A DNA stretch of 64,000 bases from positions 4,665,323 through 4,729,322 of the forward strand of contig NC_058162.1 in the NCBI RefSeq assembly GCF_020080835.1. Direction: 5' to 3'. Every line of letters begins with the position of its first letter. The first letter of the stretch is position 1. This DNA is from Cotesia glomerata (taxonomy: Eukaryota > Arthropoda > Insecta > Hymenoptera > Braconidae). Under the pieces are notes generated by a model. That model saw only the letters and a list, made by a program, of their open reading frames with translations. It had not been told where the DNA came from and ran no database searches. Of this stretch, positions 1-9,662 are shown piece by piece. The translations under genes and the position numbers were made by a program.

Positions 1-693
1 TAAAAATCAGTCATTTTTTTTATTCCAGATCAGAGGGAGAGATCAATCAACACGCACCAGTCAGGTCCATTTTTTTTTTTAGAGGGGACTTCAGCGCCAT
101 TTTTCTAATTTAAAAAAAAATTTTTTTTTGTTTTGATTTTCATTTTTGTGTAGTTGATAAGTAATAGAATAAGTGTAAAAAAATTTGAAAGCATTAGTCA
201 TTACTTTCACATAGAAATAAATTTTTTAAAATAGCTCAAATTTTAGGCCGCTAGACCACCGGGCCCCCTTAAGAGGTTACACGCACTTAGAAGGCTAAAA
301 AAAAATTTTTTTTAATCATTTTTTCTGAAGAAATTTTTTCAGTGATTGATATGAATAAATCTTTTTAATTACATTAAATTATTTATATAAATATAGAATA
401 TTTTTCGGAACTGTTAATCCTTGGATTAATTATTGAGAAATATAGTTAAGAAAATTGTGTAAAAATTAGAGACTTATTGGTTCAATAATTTTCGAGAATT
501 TTTAAATTATTTATTCGATTAACATTTAATTTTTTACGTGTATAATTAATATGTATGAAATATATACATTATAAAACTGAAAGAAAAAAAAATGGAATTT
601 TTAATAATTAAAAGTGCGTATAACCTTTTAATTAATAAAAAAGAAGACTAAATTTTTGAACCAGCTAACTGAATAATATTTTAAGAATAACAG
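1..693. other. non-coding, probable protease intron
   Basis: AT-rich sequence with poly-A and poly-T runs. I see no exon here. Because the protease exon at 694 opens behind a splice acceptor, this is most simply the preceding intron of that gene, with the His and Asp catalytic exons left of the window. Confidence 0.5.
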
Positions 694-1199
694 AAGCTCC
701 GTCCACGAATTAATGTACGTGCATTTACCGATAATTAGTTATGACTTCTGTGGTAAACTACTGTGGGGGATCGTAAACATGCATCCAAGCATAATTTGCG
801 CTGGATACATAGAAGGAGGAAAAGACGCGTGTCAGGTAATTGATTAATTATCAGTTATTGTAAATAATAAAGTAATTATAAGATTTTATCAACAAGTTTT
901 GCACTTATATTTATCAGGGTGATTCCGGAGGACCGCTTGTATGCGGAGATCTGTTGGTTGGAATCGTATCAGGTGGAAGAGGATGCGCAAGACCGAAATT
1001 GCCCGGTTTTTATACCAATGTTGCGTATTATAGAAGGTGGATTGACCAAGTATTGAGGAGTAATGGGAAAAACCACTCGTATAATGGCTTCCATAGACAT
1101 CCAGCTAGTGCCTTGGCTGCTAGTATTAGTGCTTGCCTCGTTTACATTTTATCTTGTCCATTAGTCATTGTATATCTGCAGGATATTATTAAAATATAA
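694..1199 (+). CDS. trypsin-like serine protease (S1), C-terminal two exons
   Basis: This is the C-terminal part of a secreted or membrane-attached chymotrypsin-fold protease, which cuts peptide bonds. Exon A runs from about 694 to 835 and ends in DACQ before a GT donor. A short intron covers 836-917, and exon B covers 918-1199, opening with the catalytic-serine motif GDSGGP in phase 0. The Asp six residues before the active Ser predicts trypsin-like (Lys/Arg) specificity. Cys 168, 182, 191, 201 and 220 equivalents are present, as is the closing GFYTNV...WID. Two oddities: the near-invariant Trp215 of the VSWG strand is Gly here (VSGG), and about 46 residues follow the WID helix, ending in a hydrophobic stretch with a small-residue patch (SALAASISA) that could be a GPI or membrane anchor. 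An AATAAA lies at 1267-1272. His57 and Asp102 must lie left of the window, so activity cannot be judged. I am sure of the family but not of the substrate. Confidence 0.9.
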
Positions 1200-1266
1200 T
1201 AATTTATAATCATAAAAAATTTTTTACAATTTATTTATTGTTGGGACGAATGGTAGCCCTATATTA

Positions 1267-1272
1267 AATAAA
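1267..1272 (+). terminator. polyadenylation signal of the protease gene
   Basis: AATAAA 68 nt after the protease stop codon, at a usual distance for an insect 3' end. A T-rich stretch follows. Confidence 0.5.
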
Positions 1273-1772
1273 GTATTTTACATCCCTACTTATTATAATT
1301 ATAATTTAATAATTAATAATTAATGATAATATTAATAATTAATTACTAATAATACTAGCAATCTTGCAGTCACTATGTGACTGTCGTGACTTGTGAACTA
1401 TAAATAAATAAAATTTTGCTTTATTAAATAATAAAATTTGTTAAATTGCACTGTAATTTCTTAAATATTGACGTTTTTAAAGATATAAGCTCATCCTGAT
1501 GTTACACTCATCAAGAGCTTTCATTTGAGTACCCACATGCATTTTTGATATATTTTTCATATATACATATATATTATATACAATACATAATAGCCATAAT
1601 TTATAGCTAAATTTTTCAATAAAGACAAATTTGGGGACTGGGAACATAAAGGATAAAGGGGGGAGGGGGGACCTTACTTAGTAGGAATTTTTCGGTAACC
1701 GAAAAAATAATTCAGAAAGCCCAGACCGGGACTCGAACCCGGATCGTTTGGTTACGCGCCAAAGGCTCTACC

Positions 1773-1777
<5 letters not shown>

Positions 1778-1812
<35 letters not shown>

Positions 1813-3171
1813 TTAAGCGTTTATTTATTTAAATCATTGATACATAGATATAAACATAATACACAGGTGTAAACGTAAGACCTGTTACTTAAAATAAATT
1901 GTCTACCTGGCCCATACGGGCTCTCATAGAGGATAACATAAATGGTATTTCTTAATACCTGATAAGCCTCAGGGGCTGTACATAGTGAAGTAAATAATAT
2001 AGTTTTTCTTATTCTTATTATGTTAAATACATAAAGTGTTAATACATGATTTATACTAGTTAGCCTAAAAAAGAAACTTGATTTTCATAAAAAAGGCTTA
2101 CGTTATTAGAATAGTACATGAGAGACATTAAATCAACAACAATTAAAATTAAAAAATATAACATAATAATAGAATAGAACAAGAAGACAAAAAGAAAGAG
2201 GAAGCTATTAAAAGAGAACAGCAAAACAATTAAAGAAAAAGAACTTGTGATTAGGTGAGCCACCAATACTCTTTGAGGGAATGAGGTTTATTTGTTGTAT
2301 CTTTGAGGGGTATTGAGGTGCAGTATTTCAGGTCTAAGAATGATAATGCTTTTGGGTCATAAGTAATAGCTTTTGTGTTGGGACCTCTTTTGACGTGGTA
2401 TATTAGGGGTATACTGTTTGAGTCTTGTATGTAGCCCAGACTGTCCAAGTAAGTGAATATTTCGGGAGGAGTGAATCCCGACTTCATTGCTATTTGAAAA
2501 TATGATAGTTGTGGGTAAAATGGACCAGATATTAAGCTGTTTATTGTGGAGGAGGAGGCACTAGCAAAGTGATTGCGGCATAGACGTATGATATGGTTGT
2601 CGATACGCTCTATTTTAGCTAAGTTTAAGAGTGTGAGGTTACTATAGTATTTGGTGTAATTTGAGTCAGGTGTCTTGTACATGTTCAGACAAGCTCTCAG
2701 ACATTGTCTTTCAAATTTTCTCAGCTTTTCCATTTCAATAGGTGGGATGTTAAACCATATAGTAGTAGTAGTAATAATTTATTGTTTCAAAATACATCCA
2801 GTATTTGTACAATCGGAGTAGAATATTATATGAACATAAATAAATTAAGGCAAACGCCCAAATAAAGTCAGTCTAAAATTAATAAAAACATTTCAATCTA
2901 AAATTAATAAAAACATTTCAAATGTTAAACCATATAGGACAACCATATGTGATTATTGGTCTAATCAAGAGTTGGTAACACAAAATTTTTACTCTTTTAT
3001 TCAGAAATTTAGAATAGAATAATCTAGACAGGCTTTTAAATTGTTTCTTTGCTTTGGTAATTTGTGTGTCTATGTGTGAGTAGAAGTTTAGTTTATTGTC
3101 TAGGTAAATACCCAGGTATTTTACTACGTCTTTATGAAGGACTAGTTTGTTTGAGTTTTTGTTTTCTTGAT
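1778..3171 (-). mobile_element. 5'-truncated Jockey-like LINE
   Basis: A poly-T run of about 35 nt at the left end is the poly-A tail of a minus-strand non-LTR retrotransposon. Perfect 14-bp direct repeats GGCTCTACCAGTTT flank it at 1764-1777 and 3172-3185 and mark the target-site duplication in the SINE. The minus strand encodes the end of the reverse-transcriptase ORF (3169 down to the stop at 2251-2253), with Jockey-type words such as KYLGIYLDNKLNF, RPIITYGCPIWF and FERQCLRACLN. The ORF is broken by an insertion at 2763-2937. The element is dead, since the endonuclease and most of the RT domain are missing. Confidence 0.9.
2763..2937 (-). mobile_element. small retroelement fragment inside the LINE
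   Basis: A segment of about 159 bp (2763-2921) is flanked by a perfect 16-bp duplication ATGTTAAACCATATAG at 2747-2762 and 2922-2937. Read on the minus strand it ends in a short TAC triplet repeat, as do the 3' tails of some LINEs and SINEs. An internal 22-bp phrase is repeated in tandem. Removing it with one copy of the duplication restores the LINE frame. Confidence 0.75.
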
Positions 3172-3286
3172 GGCTCTACCAGTTTAGCTATCCGAGACAT
3201 TGTCCGTAACTACCATTCAGTCACCTAATAAGACCTGCCGAGTAATAAACACCACCGTCCATCTATTATTGTTAAATGTATTGTTC

Positions 3287-3287
<1 letters not shown>

Positions 3288-3332
<45 letters not shown>

Positions 3333-3341
3333 CAGTAGGAA

Positions 3342-3402
<61 letters not shown>
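3288..3402. repeat. (AT)n microsatellite
   Basis: Two TA dinucleotide runs of about 40 and 60 nt are separated by the short word AGCAGTAGGAAG. The run sits where the palindromic Helitron units normally have an AT-rich loop. Confidence 0.9.
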
Positions 3403-3404
<2 letters not shown>

Positions 3405-4004
3405 GTGTATTTTAAAGATATAAGCTCATCCCGATGTTTTACTCATCAAGAGCTTTCATTTAAGTACCCACATGACATTTTTTATATATTTTATATATAT
3501 GGTATTTGTGAAATATATAAATATATAAAATATATGAAAAATTGATGTGGGTACTTAAATAAAAGGTCTTGATGAGTGTAATATCGGGGCGAGCTTATAT
3601 CTTTAAAAATATCATCAGTTGACAAAATACAATGTAATTTCTTAATTATTGACATTTTTTAAGATATAAACTCATTTTGATGTTACACTAATTGAGACCT
3701 TTCATTTAAGTACCCACATGACATTTTTCATATATTTTATATATGGTATTTGTTAAATATATAAATATATAAAATATATAAAAAATTGATGTGGGTACTC
3801 AAATGAAAGGTCTTAATGAGTGTAAGGTCGGGGAGAGCTTATATCTTTAAAAATATCATCAGTTGACAAAATACAATGTAATTTCTTAATGATTGACATT
3901 TTTTAATCTCCCAATCTCTCGATATAAAATTAAGATGAAATATATGTGAAGCTAATTTATTCGTAATGTGATCGGTAAAATATATCATAAGCATGAAAAT
4001 ATAT

Positions 4005-4943
4005 ATGGGTGATTCTCTGTAAGGATGCTTTTCGCTGTCCCAGGCACTTTTTTATTAGAAAAATTGTTATTTTGTTATTAAAAAAAATTTATTACGAAAA
4101 TAAAAAAACATTTCTATTTGGAGCATTGAAAACTAAAATAAAATCAATTTTGGTTTTTTTGGTACAAATTCGTAAACCACCGAAATAACAGTCCCCTGGG
4201 CTGTCCCATTCCCAAAATTAAAACTTTAAGATTAAATTTTAAGTTATTCGTCAATAATATATAATTTGGTTCATAATGTTTAGAAACTTAATTAGTTAAC
4301 TAACAATCTTCTTCAATAAAAAGTACCGAAAATTAATTTGTTTCATTAAATTCATTAAACCAAAGTTTGTCCCTGGCATTTTAAGATCAGTCCCCTGCTA
4401 GAAGTTCAAAGCCAAAAAAAAAAATCCAGCGTATTATTTTACCTTTTGTAAGGTTTATAAGGATCTAACTAGCCTTGAGTTAATAACCATAGGGCTGTTA
4501 GCGCTTTATCGGCATTTTATTTAGTGCCAAAACACCGTTTGTTCGGGAATTATGTGTCTGGACCACTTCAAAACTCAGTCCCCTGGCAGCTATTTTTATT
4601 TATAATTTATTTATAAAATTGGATCCATAAGTCTTAATATTATTCTAATTAATGTAAATATTCATTGAGAACTTGAAAAGTTGAATGCATTGAAATAGTT
4701 TGCTTGATTTTTCTCAATTTGATAAAAAAAAAACAGTCACCTGGCAAGCAGTCTCCTGTCATGTTATATGGCAAAAGACACACAAATATCGAAAAAGCAA
4801 AAATTAATTCGGCTTTTTATTTATTATGATTAAGCTGATAGTTTTGTAGCCCTTGTTAATTTTTTTTCTAATAAAATCAAAAATAATTTGGTCGGACAAT
4901 TTTGTACAGATTTAAGACGTCCTTACAGAGAATCACCCATATA
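4005..4943. mobile_element. MITE-like element, TGGGTGATTCTCTGTAAGG ends
   Basis: Perfect 19-bp terminal inverted repeats TGGGTGATTCTCTGTAAGG face each other at about 4006 and 4940 inside TATATA flanks, which fits a TA target duplication. The interior has no coding capacity. It carries at least five dispersed copies of a CAGTCCCCTGGC-like word, such as subterminal transposase-binding repeats. It is a non-autonomous DNA transposon of unknown superfamily. Confidence 0.75.
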
Positions 4944-5358
4944 TAGATTCCATACTAACATTCAGACGCGCGTTTATTAAATCTAGTTTTATATAAAAAA
5001 TAATTAAGCTTCTGAAAGAGCAATAAGGTCCTGAGCATTATAAAACACAGCGAAAAATCATCTCAAGCAATTGTATAGCCGATAAAAGCAGTAATATAAT
5101 TTAATCGTAGGTTGTCATCGAGGAATAAATTTAATAATGTCACTTGGTTCGACATTAATTGATTTATTGCAAGAATTATTCATTAATAATAGATAAGCTT
5201 GTGTAATAAAATAACCATAGAGTGACTCAACTATCAATCTGATGTAAAAAAAAATTTTTATTTATTTATGCTTTTTATTAGAACAAGAATTATCTTTGAT
5301 AATATTAAAAATCAAGTACATTAAATTTAATAATTGATAAATTACTCTTTTATCAGAC
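4944..5358. other. upstream region of orphan gene 1
   Basis: AT-rich sequence with no clear TATA box. The only notable site is the strong-looking splice acceptor TCTTTTATCAG two nucleotides before the ATG at 5359. It suggests a non-coding first exon somewhere upstream that I cannot place. Confidence 0.4.
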
Positions 5359-5997
5359 ATGCAATTCTTCACCAATCCTTTCCAAGGACTAGTTGTCGTT
5401 CAAAAAGATACATGCTCTCCGGTAACTGTTATTGATGACATCGGTTATCAATATCTTAAAGATAAAAACTGCGTTTCTTTGTACCACGGATCTAAACAAC
5501 GCGACTACTATCAGCTTCCCGGTGAATTGATTAAAGCTTCTGAAGTAGAAAATGTTGAGGTCAAATTCTTGAGCGCTAAAAAATTGAGAGAAAGAAACAG
5601 AGACGCTGCAGAAGGAGATGATATTCTCGCCTTTGATGACCGCGAATCAAGCAGTTTAAATGAGACAATGGATCATTCTCAACAAAATGAAGTAAGTTCT
5701 GCTTATAATCTTGCGGAATCAGTTGCATCATCAGAAACATTCGATTCTCAATCTTCTTCACCTTCAGAAGTTCCTAGTTCTTTTATGGATGTAGAAACTC
5801 CGGCTAAAAATATATTTAAAGTTCCATCTAATAAAGTTCATTCGAGTGCTAAAGACTATAACAATTATAAGGTCAATAGAAGTGATGCGTCTTCTGAAGA
5901 GTTTGATAATAGAACAATATATTCAGATTCAGATTTGTCTTATAGTACAACATCTCCATCAGTTGTTAATTCCAAAAATAAGAAGAAATATTTATAA
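5359..5997 (+). CDS. orphan protein 1 (NPFQGL/QRDY family)
   Basis: A single open frame of 212 codons with clearly higher GC than its flanks. I do not recognise the protein. Residues 1-75 are conserved with the neighbour at 8729: both start M-x-F-F-x-NPFQGL and share QRDY-x-QLPG-x-LI (residues 47-58 here). Residues 76-200 are polar, rich in Ser, Asp and Glu, and probably disordered, with a second shared island (PSSFxxV, around 139-145). The C-terminus is basic (NSKNKKKYL) and resembles the partner's end. There is no signal peptide, membrane segment or cysteine pattern. The start is set by the shared N-terminal motif, and an in-frame stop lies a few codons upstream. The ATG follows a splice acceptor by two bases, as in the paralogue. 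AATAAA lies at 6077-6082. An adapter or nuclear protein is possible but is only a guess. Confidence 0.8.
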   Translation: MQFFTNPFQGLVVVQKDTCSPVTVIDDIGYQYLKDKNCVSLYHGSKQRDYYQLPGELIKASEVENVEVKFLSAKKLRERNRDAAEGDDILAFDDRESSSLNETMDHSQQNEVSSAYNLAESVASSETFDSQSSSPSEVPSSFMDVETPAKNIFKVPSNKVHSSAKDYNNYKVNRSDASSEEFDNRTIYSDSDLSYSTTSPSVVNSKNKKKYL

Positions 5998-7136
5998 TTA
6001 TTTAATGGAAACATTAGTGAGATATATTTGAATATAAATTTATAAAATTGAATAATTGAAAAATTTTTTTTTCTTAAATAAACGGTTACTAGCAATTTTA
6101 AATTACTGTGTCACTACCGGAAATTAAAAAAAAAGGCCATTCGGCAGCCGAAATGGAAGTAGATTTCATAATGAATAGAAAAAAAAAAAAACTAATGCAA
6201 CAGCAAATTTCATAATTGGCATAGCAAATTAGGATGTAATTTTGAGATTACACATATGATATAGTACTCAAATTGAAGCTTATTTAAAGAGCTTTCAGAT
6301 GCAATTGACAGAGATTCAATAAGTTATTCCATTCAAAAGTTATTCGAGTAAGAAAGTGAAGAAAAATAAATTTTTAAGATTTTGAAAATTTTGAAATCCC
6401 AGCATTTCTAAATTACTTGACCAATTAAGCTCATCCTCGAACTTAACTTCGGTATTTATCTGTAGACTAAGTATGTTGAGTTTGGTGGAGATAAGTGGCT
6501 AATTATAGACACTATCGTCCTGACAAGTCGCGTTATATCCCATCTATTCATACATGTATAAAGTTTTGAACTATATGCATCTTTTGAATTCTCTTGACGA
6601 GCTGAGTCGAAATATAGCAAAATTTTTCAAAAGTTCCGTCATGAGGACCAATGCAATAGTTAGATTTCTATGAAATTTACTAATTATAGTTTGTTAAATA
6701 TTCTAATATTATTAATCATAAGATTTGTTGTCAATATTTTGATTAAAAATGTGACTTTCAGCAAACAATTTATGTTAGAATTAATCTAAAAACTTAATAT
6801 ATTCAATTAATTACCGCCGATGTATGAAAATTGTATAAAAAGGTGTATGAAAACGTGAAAATTCATAAATTCAGGTCAATAGCTTTCTTACGGTAACAAA
6901 TTTAACTGCAGTGGAAACTCTATTTAATGAAAAACTCGATATAACGTAGAAAATACCAAAATTTGTTTGGTTTACATTATTGTTTCTATATTTAAACACT
7001 CTATAAAGCGTCACAGACACTCTTTGTAACGAACTAATCCGCTTAATTTTAAACGCAGTAATCGATTTAAAATCATAAATATTTCTAGAAAATATTATAA
7101 ACGCGACAATTATTATTACAAATATAAATAATGCTG
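5998..7136. other. intergenic, no gene seen
   Basis: AT-rich spacer between the orphan genes. At 6136-6156 there is a small hairpin (GCCATTCGGCAGCCGAAATGG), similar to the GCCATTYGGC words near the LINE tails at 16.4 and 61.2 kb. Nothing else is recognised. Confidence 0.4.
6077..6082 (+). terminator. polyadenylation signal of orphan gene 1
   Basis: AATAAA 80 nt after the stop codon at 5997, following a T-rich run. Confidence 0.5.
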
Positions 7137-7367
7137 TGAAGCGGGAAAGAATAGGAGTTACGGTAATTATTACGTGAAGCGTTCCACATTCACGTAACAG
7201 GATATTGGTAGGAAAGGATTGAGAAAGGAATGTGGAGAGGATCATCTTAATGTGAGTTTATAGAATATGCGAGAAAAAATTATTAGATAGCTCGGACTGG
7301 GATTCGAACCCAGAACCTTCCGAAGACATGTCGGCTACTCTACCATTTGAGCTATCCGGTCTATACT
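7137..7367 (-). mobile_element. tRNA-derived SINE, second family, copy 1
   Basis: On the minus strand a tRNA-like head (A box TAGCTCAAATGGTAGAG, B box GGTTCGAATCC) is followed by a unique body of about 150 bp ending near 7137. The head and body recur nearly base for base at 10263-10496, so this is a SINE and not a tRNA gene. The right end is GGTCTATACT at both places. Confidence 0.85.
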
Positions 7368-7427
7368 AAATTTCCTTTCGCTTATTCTATATACATTAAG
7401 CCACACCGTCCATCTTACGGTAAGCAT

Positions 7428-7510
7428 TTTTACAAATATAAATAATGCTGTGAAGCGGGAAAGAATAGGAGTTACGGTAATTATTACGTGAAGCGTTCAC
7501 GTAATAAAAT
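7428..7510 (-). repeat. duplicated SINE body fragment
   Basis: About 75 bp repeating the left part of the neighbouring SINE together with its left flank (AATATAAATAATGCTG...). Because non-SINE flank is included, this is a local segmental duplication and not a new insertion. Confidence 0.75.
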
Positions 7511-7524
7511 GTGAGTCTTGGGGG

Positions 7525-7650
7525 TGGCAGAGATAGCCGGACGGCACATGTCTGATTTGGGCGATCACCCATGCTAAGCAGCGTTGAGCGCGGTTAGCAT
7601 TTGGATGGGTGACCGCTTAGTCAACGTTGGCTAGCGCGAAGGATCTCTGC
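7525..7650 (+). pseudogene. 5S rRNA-derived sequence
   Basis: The stretch 7561-7620 matches the internal promoter of 5S rRNA: TAAGCAGCGT-x-G-x-GCGCGGTTAG followed by GGATGGGTGACCGCTT. The 5' and 3' stem regions have diverged and now pair with each other in a new way (GCAGAGAT with ATCTCTGC). It therefore looks like the pol III head of a 5S-derived SINE or an old 5S pseudogene rather than a working gene. Confidence 0.75.
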
Positions 7651-8175
7651 ACACTAGGAGAGGGGCCTAATGCTCCAGTAGTCGATAAAGAAGTTTTTTA
7701 TCTCTGTGGTTTTCCCATGTTACTCCCAATTAGCACAAGCGAAACGAAGTTCACGTAAACCTACGGCCAGAATTTGACGTAAAGTTTACGCTAACAATAG
7801 AGCAACAGTTATACTTATAACAGTTGACGTGAAGTTAACGTTAACTTTCTGCAACTTCGCGTTAACTTTGAGCGAACCTTTCGGAAAATTCCGGCAATAG
7901 ATTTACGCTAACTTGATGCGTAAGTTAAAGTCAAGTTCTGGGAAACTGTTGCAAATGCAGAGGTTGACGCGAAGTTAACGTAAAGTTGACGTAAACCATT
8001 GAACATCAACTTAGTTGATGGTCAACCTGTGCTAACTGGGCTGTTCCAATAGCCTAGAGGTGAGGATCAGTGCAAATGCGGTACAGAAGGCACAAGTCGG
8101 TCCACAGCCGCAATATAGAGGGGAGATGTTGATGAATCCCCAAATAGAGTGGGGATATCAGCCTTGTTAAAACCA
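7651..8175 (+). repeat. body of the 5S-derived element with TTGACG/GTTAACG words
   Basis: GC-richer than its surroundings. From 7745 to 8020 it consists largely of degenerate copies of a word close to TTGACGTRAAGTTAACG in both orientations. A unique tail (8060-8165) contains the near-palindrome GATGAATCCCCAAATAGAGTGGGGATATC. No open frame is seen. The link to the 5S head is by adjacency only. Confidence 0.5.
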
Positions 8176-8728
8176 GAAAACAGTATATAAGTAAAATTCA
8201 TAATAAATAAAATATAAACCGGCTCTTGTAATTACCAAAGCAAATGTATATTACTATACACACATAATGTCATTTGATTTCTATGCTTCTCGTTTACATT
8301 CTTACAGCCTTAGTTGCTTTCGAACCTTCAATAGAGAAAAATTCTTCAGGCAGAAATTGACGGGAAGTTTGTTAAAAAGTTTATTATTATGAAAAGTTAA
8401 TTATTATTATAATTAGTTGAAAAGGCTAAAATTTGAAGATATAAAAATCCAATTTTGTCACATAAATATATTTGTCGCAAAATTTACTTTATTCTCTTGA
8501 TTATGACACTTGGATTAATAAATAGAATAAATAAAAAATGATTATATATAACGCATGATTGAGTAATAATAATAAGTAAGTATTTAAAATAGTTAAAAAA
8601 ATTTTTTCATAAATTTTAACGATTTATTAGATGAGAAATATTGATCATAATATTGATTAAAAAATTGCAGCAATAAAAAATATTAAACTTTCATAAAATT
8701 ATTAATTAAATTTGAGCTTATATTAGAC
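8176..8728. other. upstream region of orphan gene 2
   Basis: AT-rich, with no clear TATA box. As in orphan gene 1 a splice acceptor (CTTATATTAG) ends two bases before the ATG. Confidence 0.4.
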
Positions 8729-9427
8729 ATGGAGTTCTTTGCAAATCCTTTCCAAGGGCTAATTGTAGCCGACACAAGACCAGGTCAACCAACCAAAATA
8801 ATTCGTGACTATGTAAATCTTAAAGGTAATGTCGCAAAATCATACGACTGTTTTCAGCAACGCGATTACGTGCAGCTTCCCGGTAGATTGATACAATCTT
8901 CTAAGATTGGTAGAGAAGCATTTGAATTTATGAGCCCTGAAAAGTCTGCTTCACCGTCCGTTCAAATGACTTCAAATGTTGAACGTGATCCTAAAGCCGG
9001 ACTGAGACAAGCAAGAGTTAGAGTAGACTCCTTTAATGATCGGTCACCATCGGTAGTAGATTCGGATGACAGTATCTCATTGAGTACACTTCAATCATCC
9101 AACGTGTCCATGGAAGTAGACCAAGTTCAGAAAGGTCCATCGGTGATGGCTTCGAATGATTCACAGTCAGTAGCAACAAGTAACACTAATTTCAAATCTT
9201 CCGAAGCCGATGCTCTTTCTTCTGCACCTTCCTCCTTCTATAACGTCAATCTTGATGATAATGAAAGTGTCGTCAGTAGCGATCATAATGATAGAAGCAA
9301 CGCGATGTCTGATCCTTCTGCTGTTGATAAAAAAACAGTCGCGACAAGCTTTGAAAAAACTAGTGCCGGGTCTCCATTTTCAGATAACAGTAAGAAAAAT
9401 TATCGAAAATATATGCCTAATCATTAA
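8729..9427 (+). CDS. orphan protein 2 (NPFQGL/QRDY family)
   Basis: A single open frame of 232 codons in the same orientation as its paralogue 2.7 kb upstream. Function is not recognised. It begins MEFFANPFQGLIV. The QRDYVQLPGRLI motif is at residues 44-55. The serine- and aspartate-rich middle carries repeated S-x-x-S-x-x-D style words, the PSSF island is at about 168-171, and the end is basic (NSKKNYRKY...). The two proteins align over the first 75 residues and at the tail, while the middles share composition and not sequence. That pattern fits an old tandem duplication with a disordered linker. There is no signal peptide or transmembrane helix. GC is about 40 percent against 20-25 percent around it, which supports selection on the frame. 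AATAAA lies at 9552-9557. A tract of 13 G begins at 9441, just after the stop. Confidence 0.8.
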   Translation: MEFFANPFQGLIVADTRPGQPTKIIRDYVNLKGNVAKSYDCFQQRDYVQLPGRLIQSSKIGREAFEFMSPEKSASPSVQMTSNVERDPKAGLRQARVRVDSFNDRSPSVVDSDDSISLSTLQSSNVSMEVDQVQKGPSVMASNDSQSVATSNTNFKSSEADALSSAPSSFYNVNLDDNESVVSSDHNDRSNAMSDPSAVDKKTVATSFEKTSAGSPFSDNSKKNYRKYMPNH

Positions 9428-9661
9428 ATTTCAAATTAAAAGGGGGGGGGGGAGTATATATAATATAATATAATATAATACAATATATAACAATTATAAC
9501 AATTGAATGATTAAACATTAAACATTTTTTTTGGTTTACTGGAATATTAAAAATAAATACAATGTATTAATAAATAACAATATTAGTTGAGATTTTTGGA
9601 ACGAAATATTGCCATGCTTATACAAAGCTCAAAGATAGATAAATATATTAATTTCTTTATC
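9428..9661. repeat. G-run and (TAATA)n simple repeat, 3' flank of orphan gene 2
   Basis: A run of 13 G at about 9441 is followed by TATAATATAATATAATATAATAC, a five-base tandem repeat. The polyadenylation signal is at 9552. Confidence 0.7.
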
Positions 9662-9662
9662 T

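Larger units (their letters stand above)
1676..3250 (-). mobile_element. tRNA-derived SINE split by a LINE
   Basis: The SINE's 3' half (about 1676-1777) and 5' half (about 3172-3250) are separated by a LINE. Joined on the minus strand they give a pol III A-box region (GGATAGCTAAACTGGTAGAG) and a B box (GGTTCGAGTCC). The flanking sequence is like that of the intact copy at about 26200-26366, including a TTTTTTCGGTTACCGAAAAA-like tail. It is a tRNA-related SINE and not a tRNA gene, because the same flanks recur at the other copy. Confidence 0.8.
1355..3905 (-). mobile_element. Helitron copy, interrupted and 5'-truncated
   Basis: Read on the minus strand, the element ends at 1355 with a hairpin (core CAGTCACATAGTGACTG), a short spacer and CTAG followed by a T. 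This is the Helitron 3' end. The same terminus is shared by the copies ending at 20739 and 22715. Inside are the family's palindromic units (about 1480-1600, 3410-3600, 3655-3850), opening with GATATAAGCTCATCC and centred on AT-rich loops. A SINE carrying a LINE splits the element. The expected 5' TCTATATT end is not found near 3905, so it is probably truncated. Confidence 0.7.

Noticed and set aside
2060..2266. 68-codon minus frame next to the LINE
   Set aside because: Lies past the LINE stop codon, in its 3' untranslated part; hydrophobic by composition only.
3200..3403. 67-codon plus-strand frame
   Set aside because: It is a TA microsatellite read as Tyr-Ile; the frame also starts in the SINE leader.
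5190..5200. ATAAG as a baculovirus/nudivirus-type late promoter before orphan gene 1
   Set aside because: Five-base AT-rich words are expected by chance here and it is not at the right distance; no basis for calling the genes viral.
6871..7245. 124-codon minus frame
   Set aside because: Its first third is the body of a SINE that recurs at 10263, and the rest has no motif.
7265..7367. tRNA gene on the minus strand
   Set aside because: A- and B-box are present, but the same unit with the same body occurs at 10263-10496, so it is a SINE. The anticodon loop lacks the usual U33.
7525..7650. functional 5S rRNA gene
   Set aside because: Only the internal promoter region is conserved; both ends are changed and there is no T-run terminator right after.
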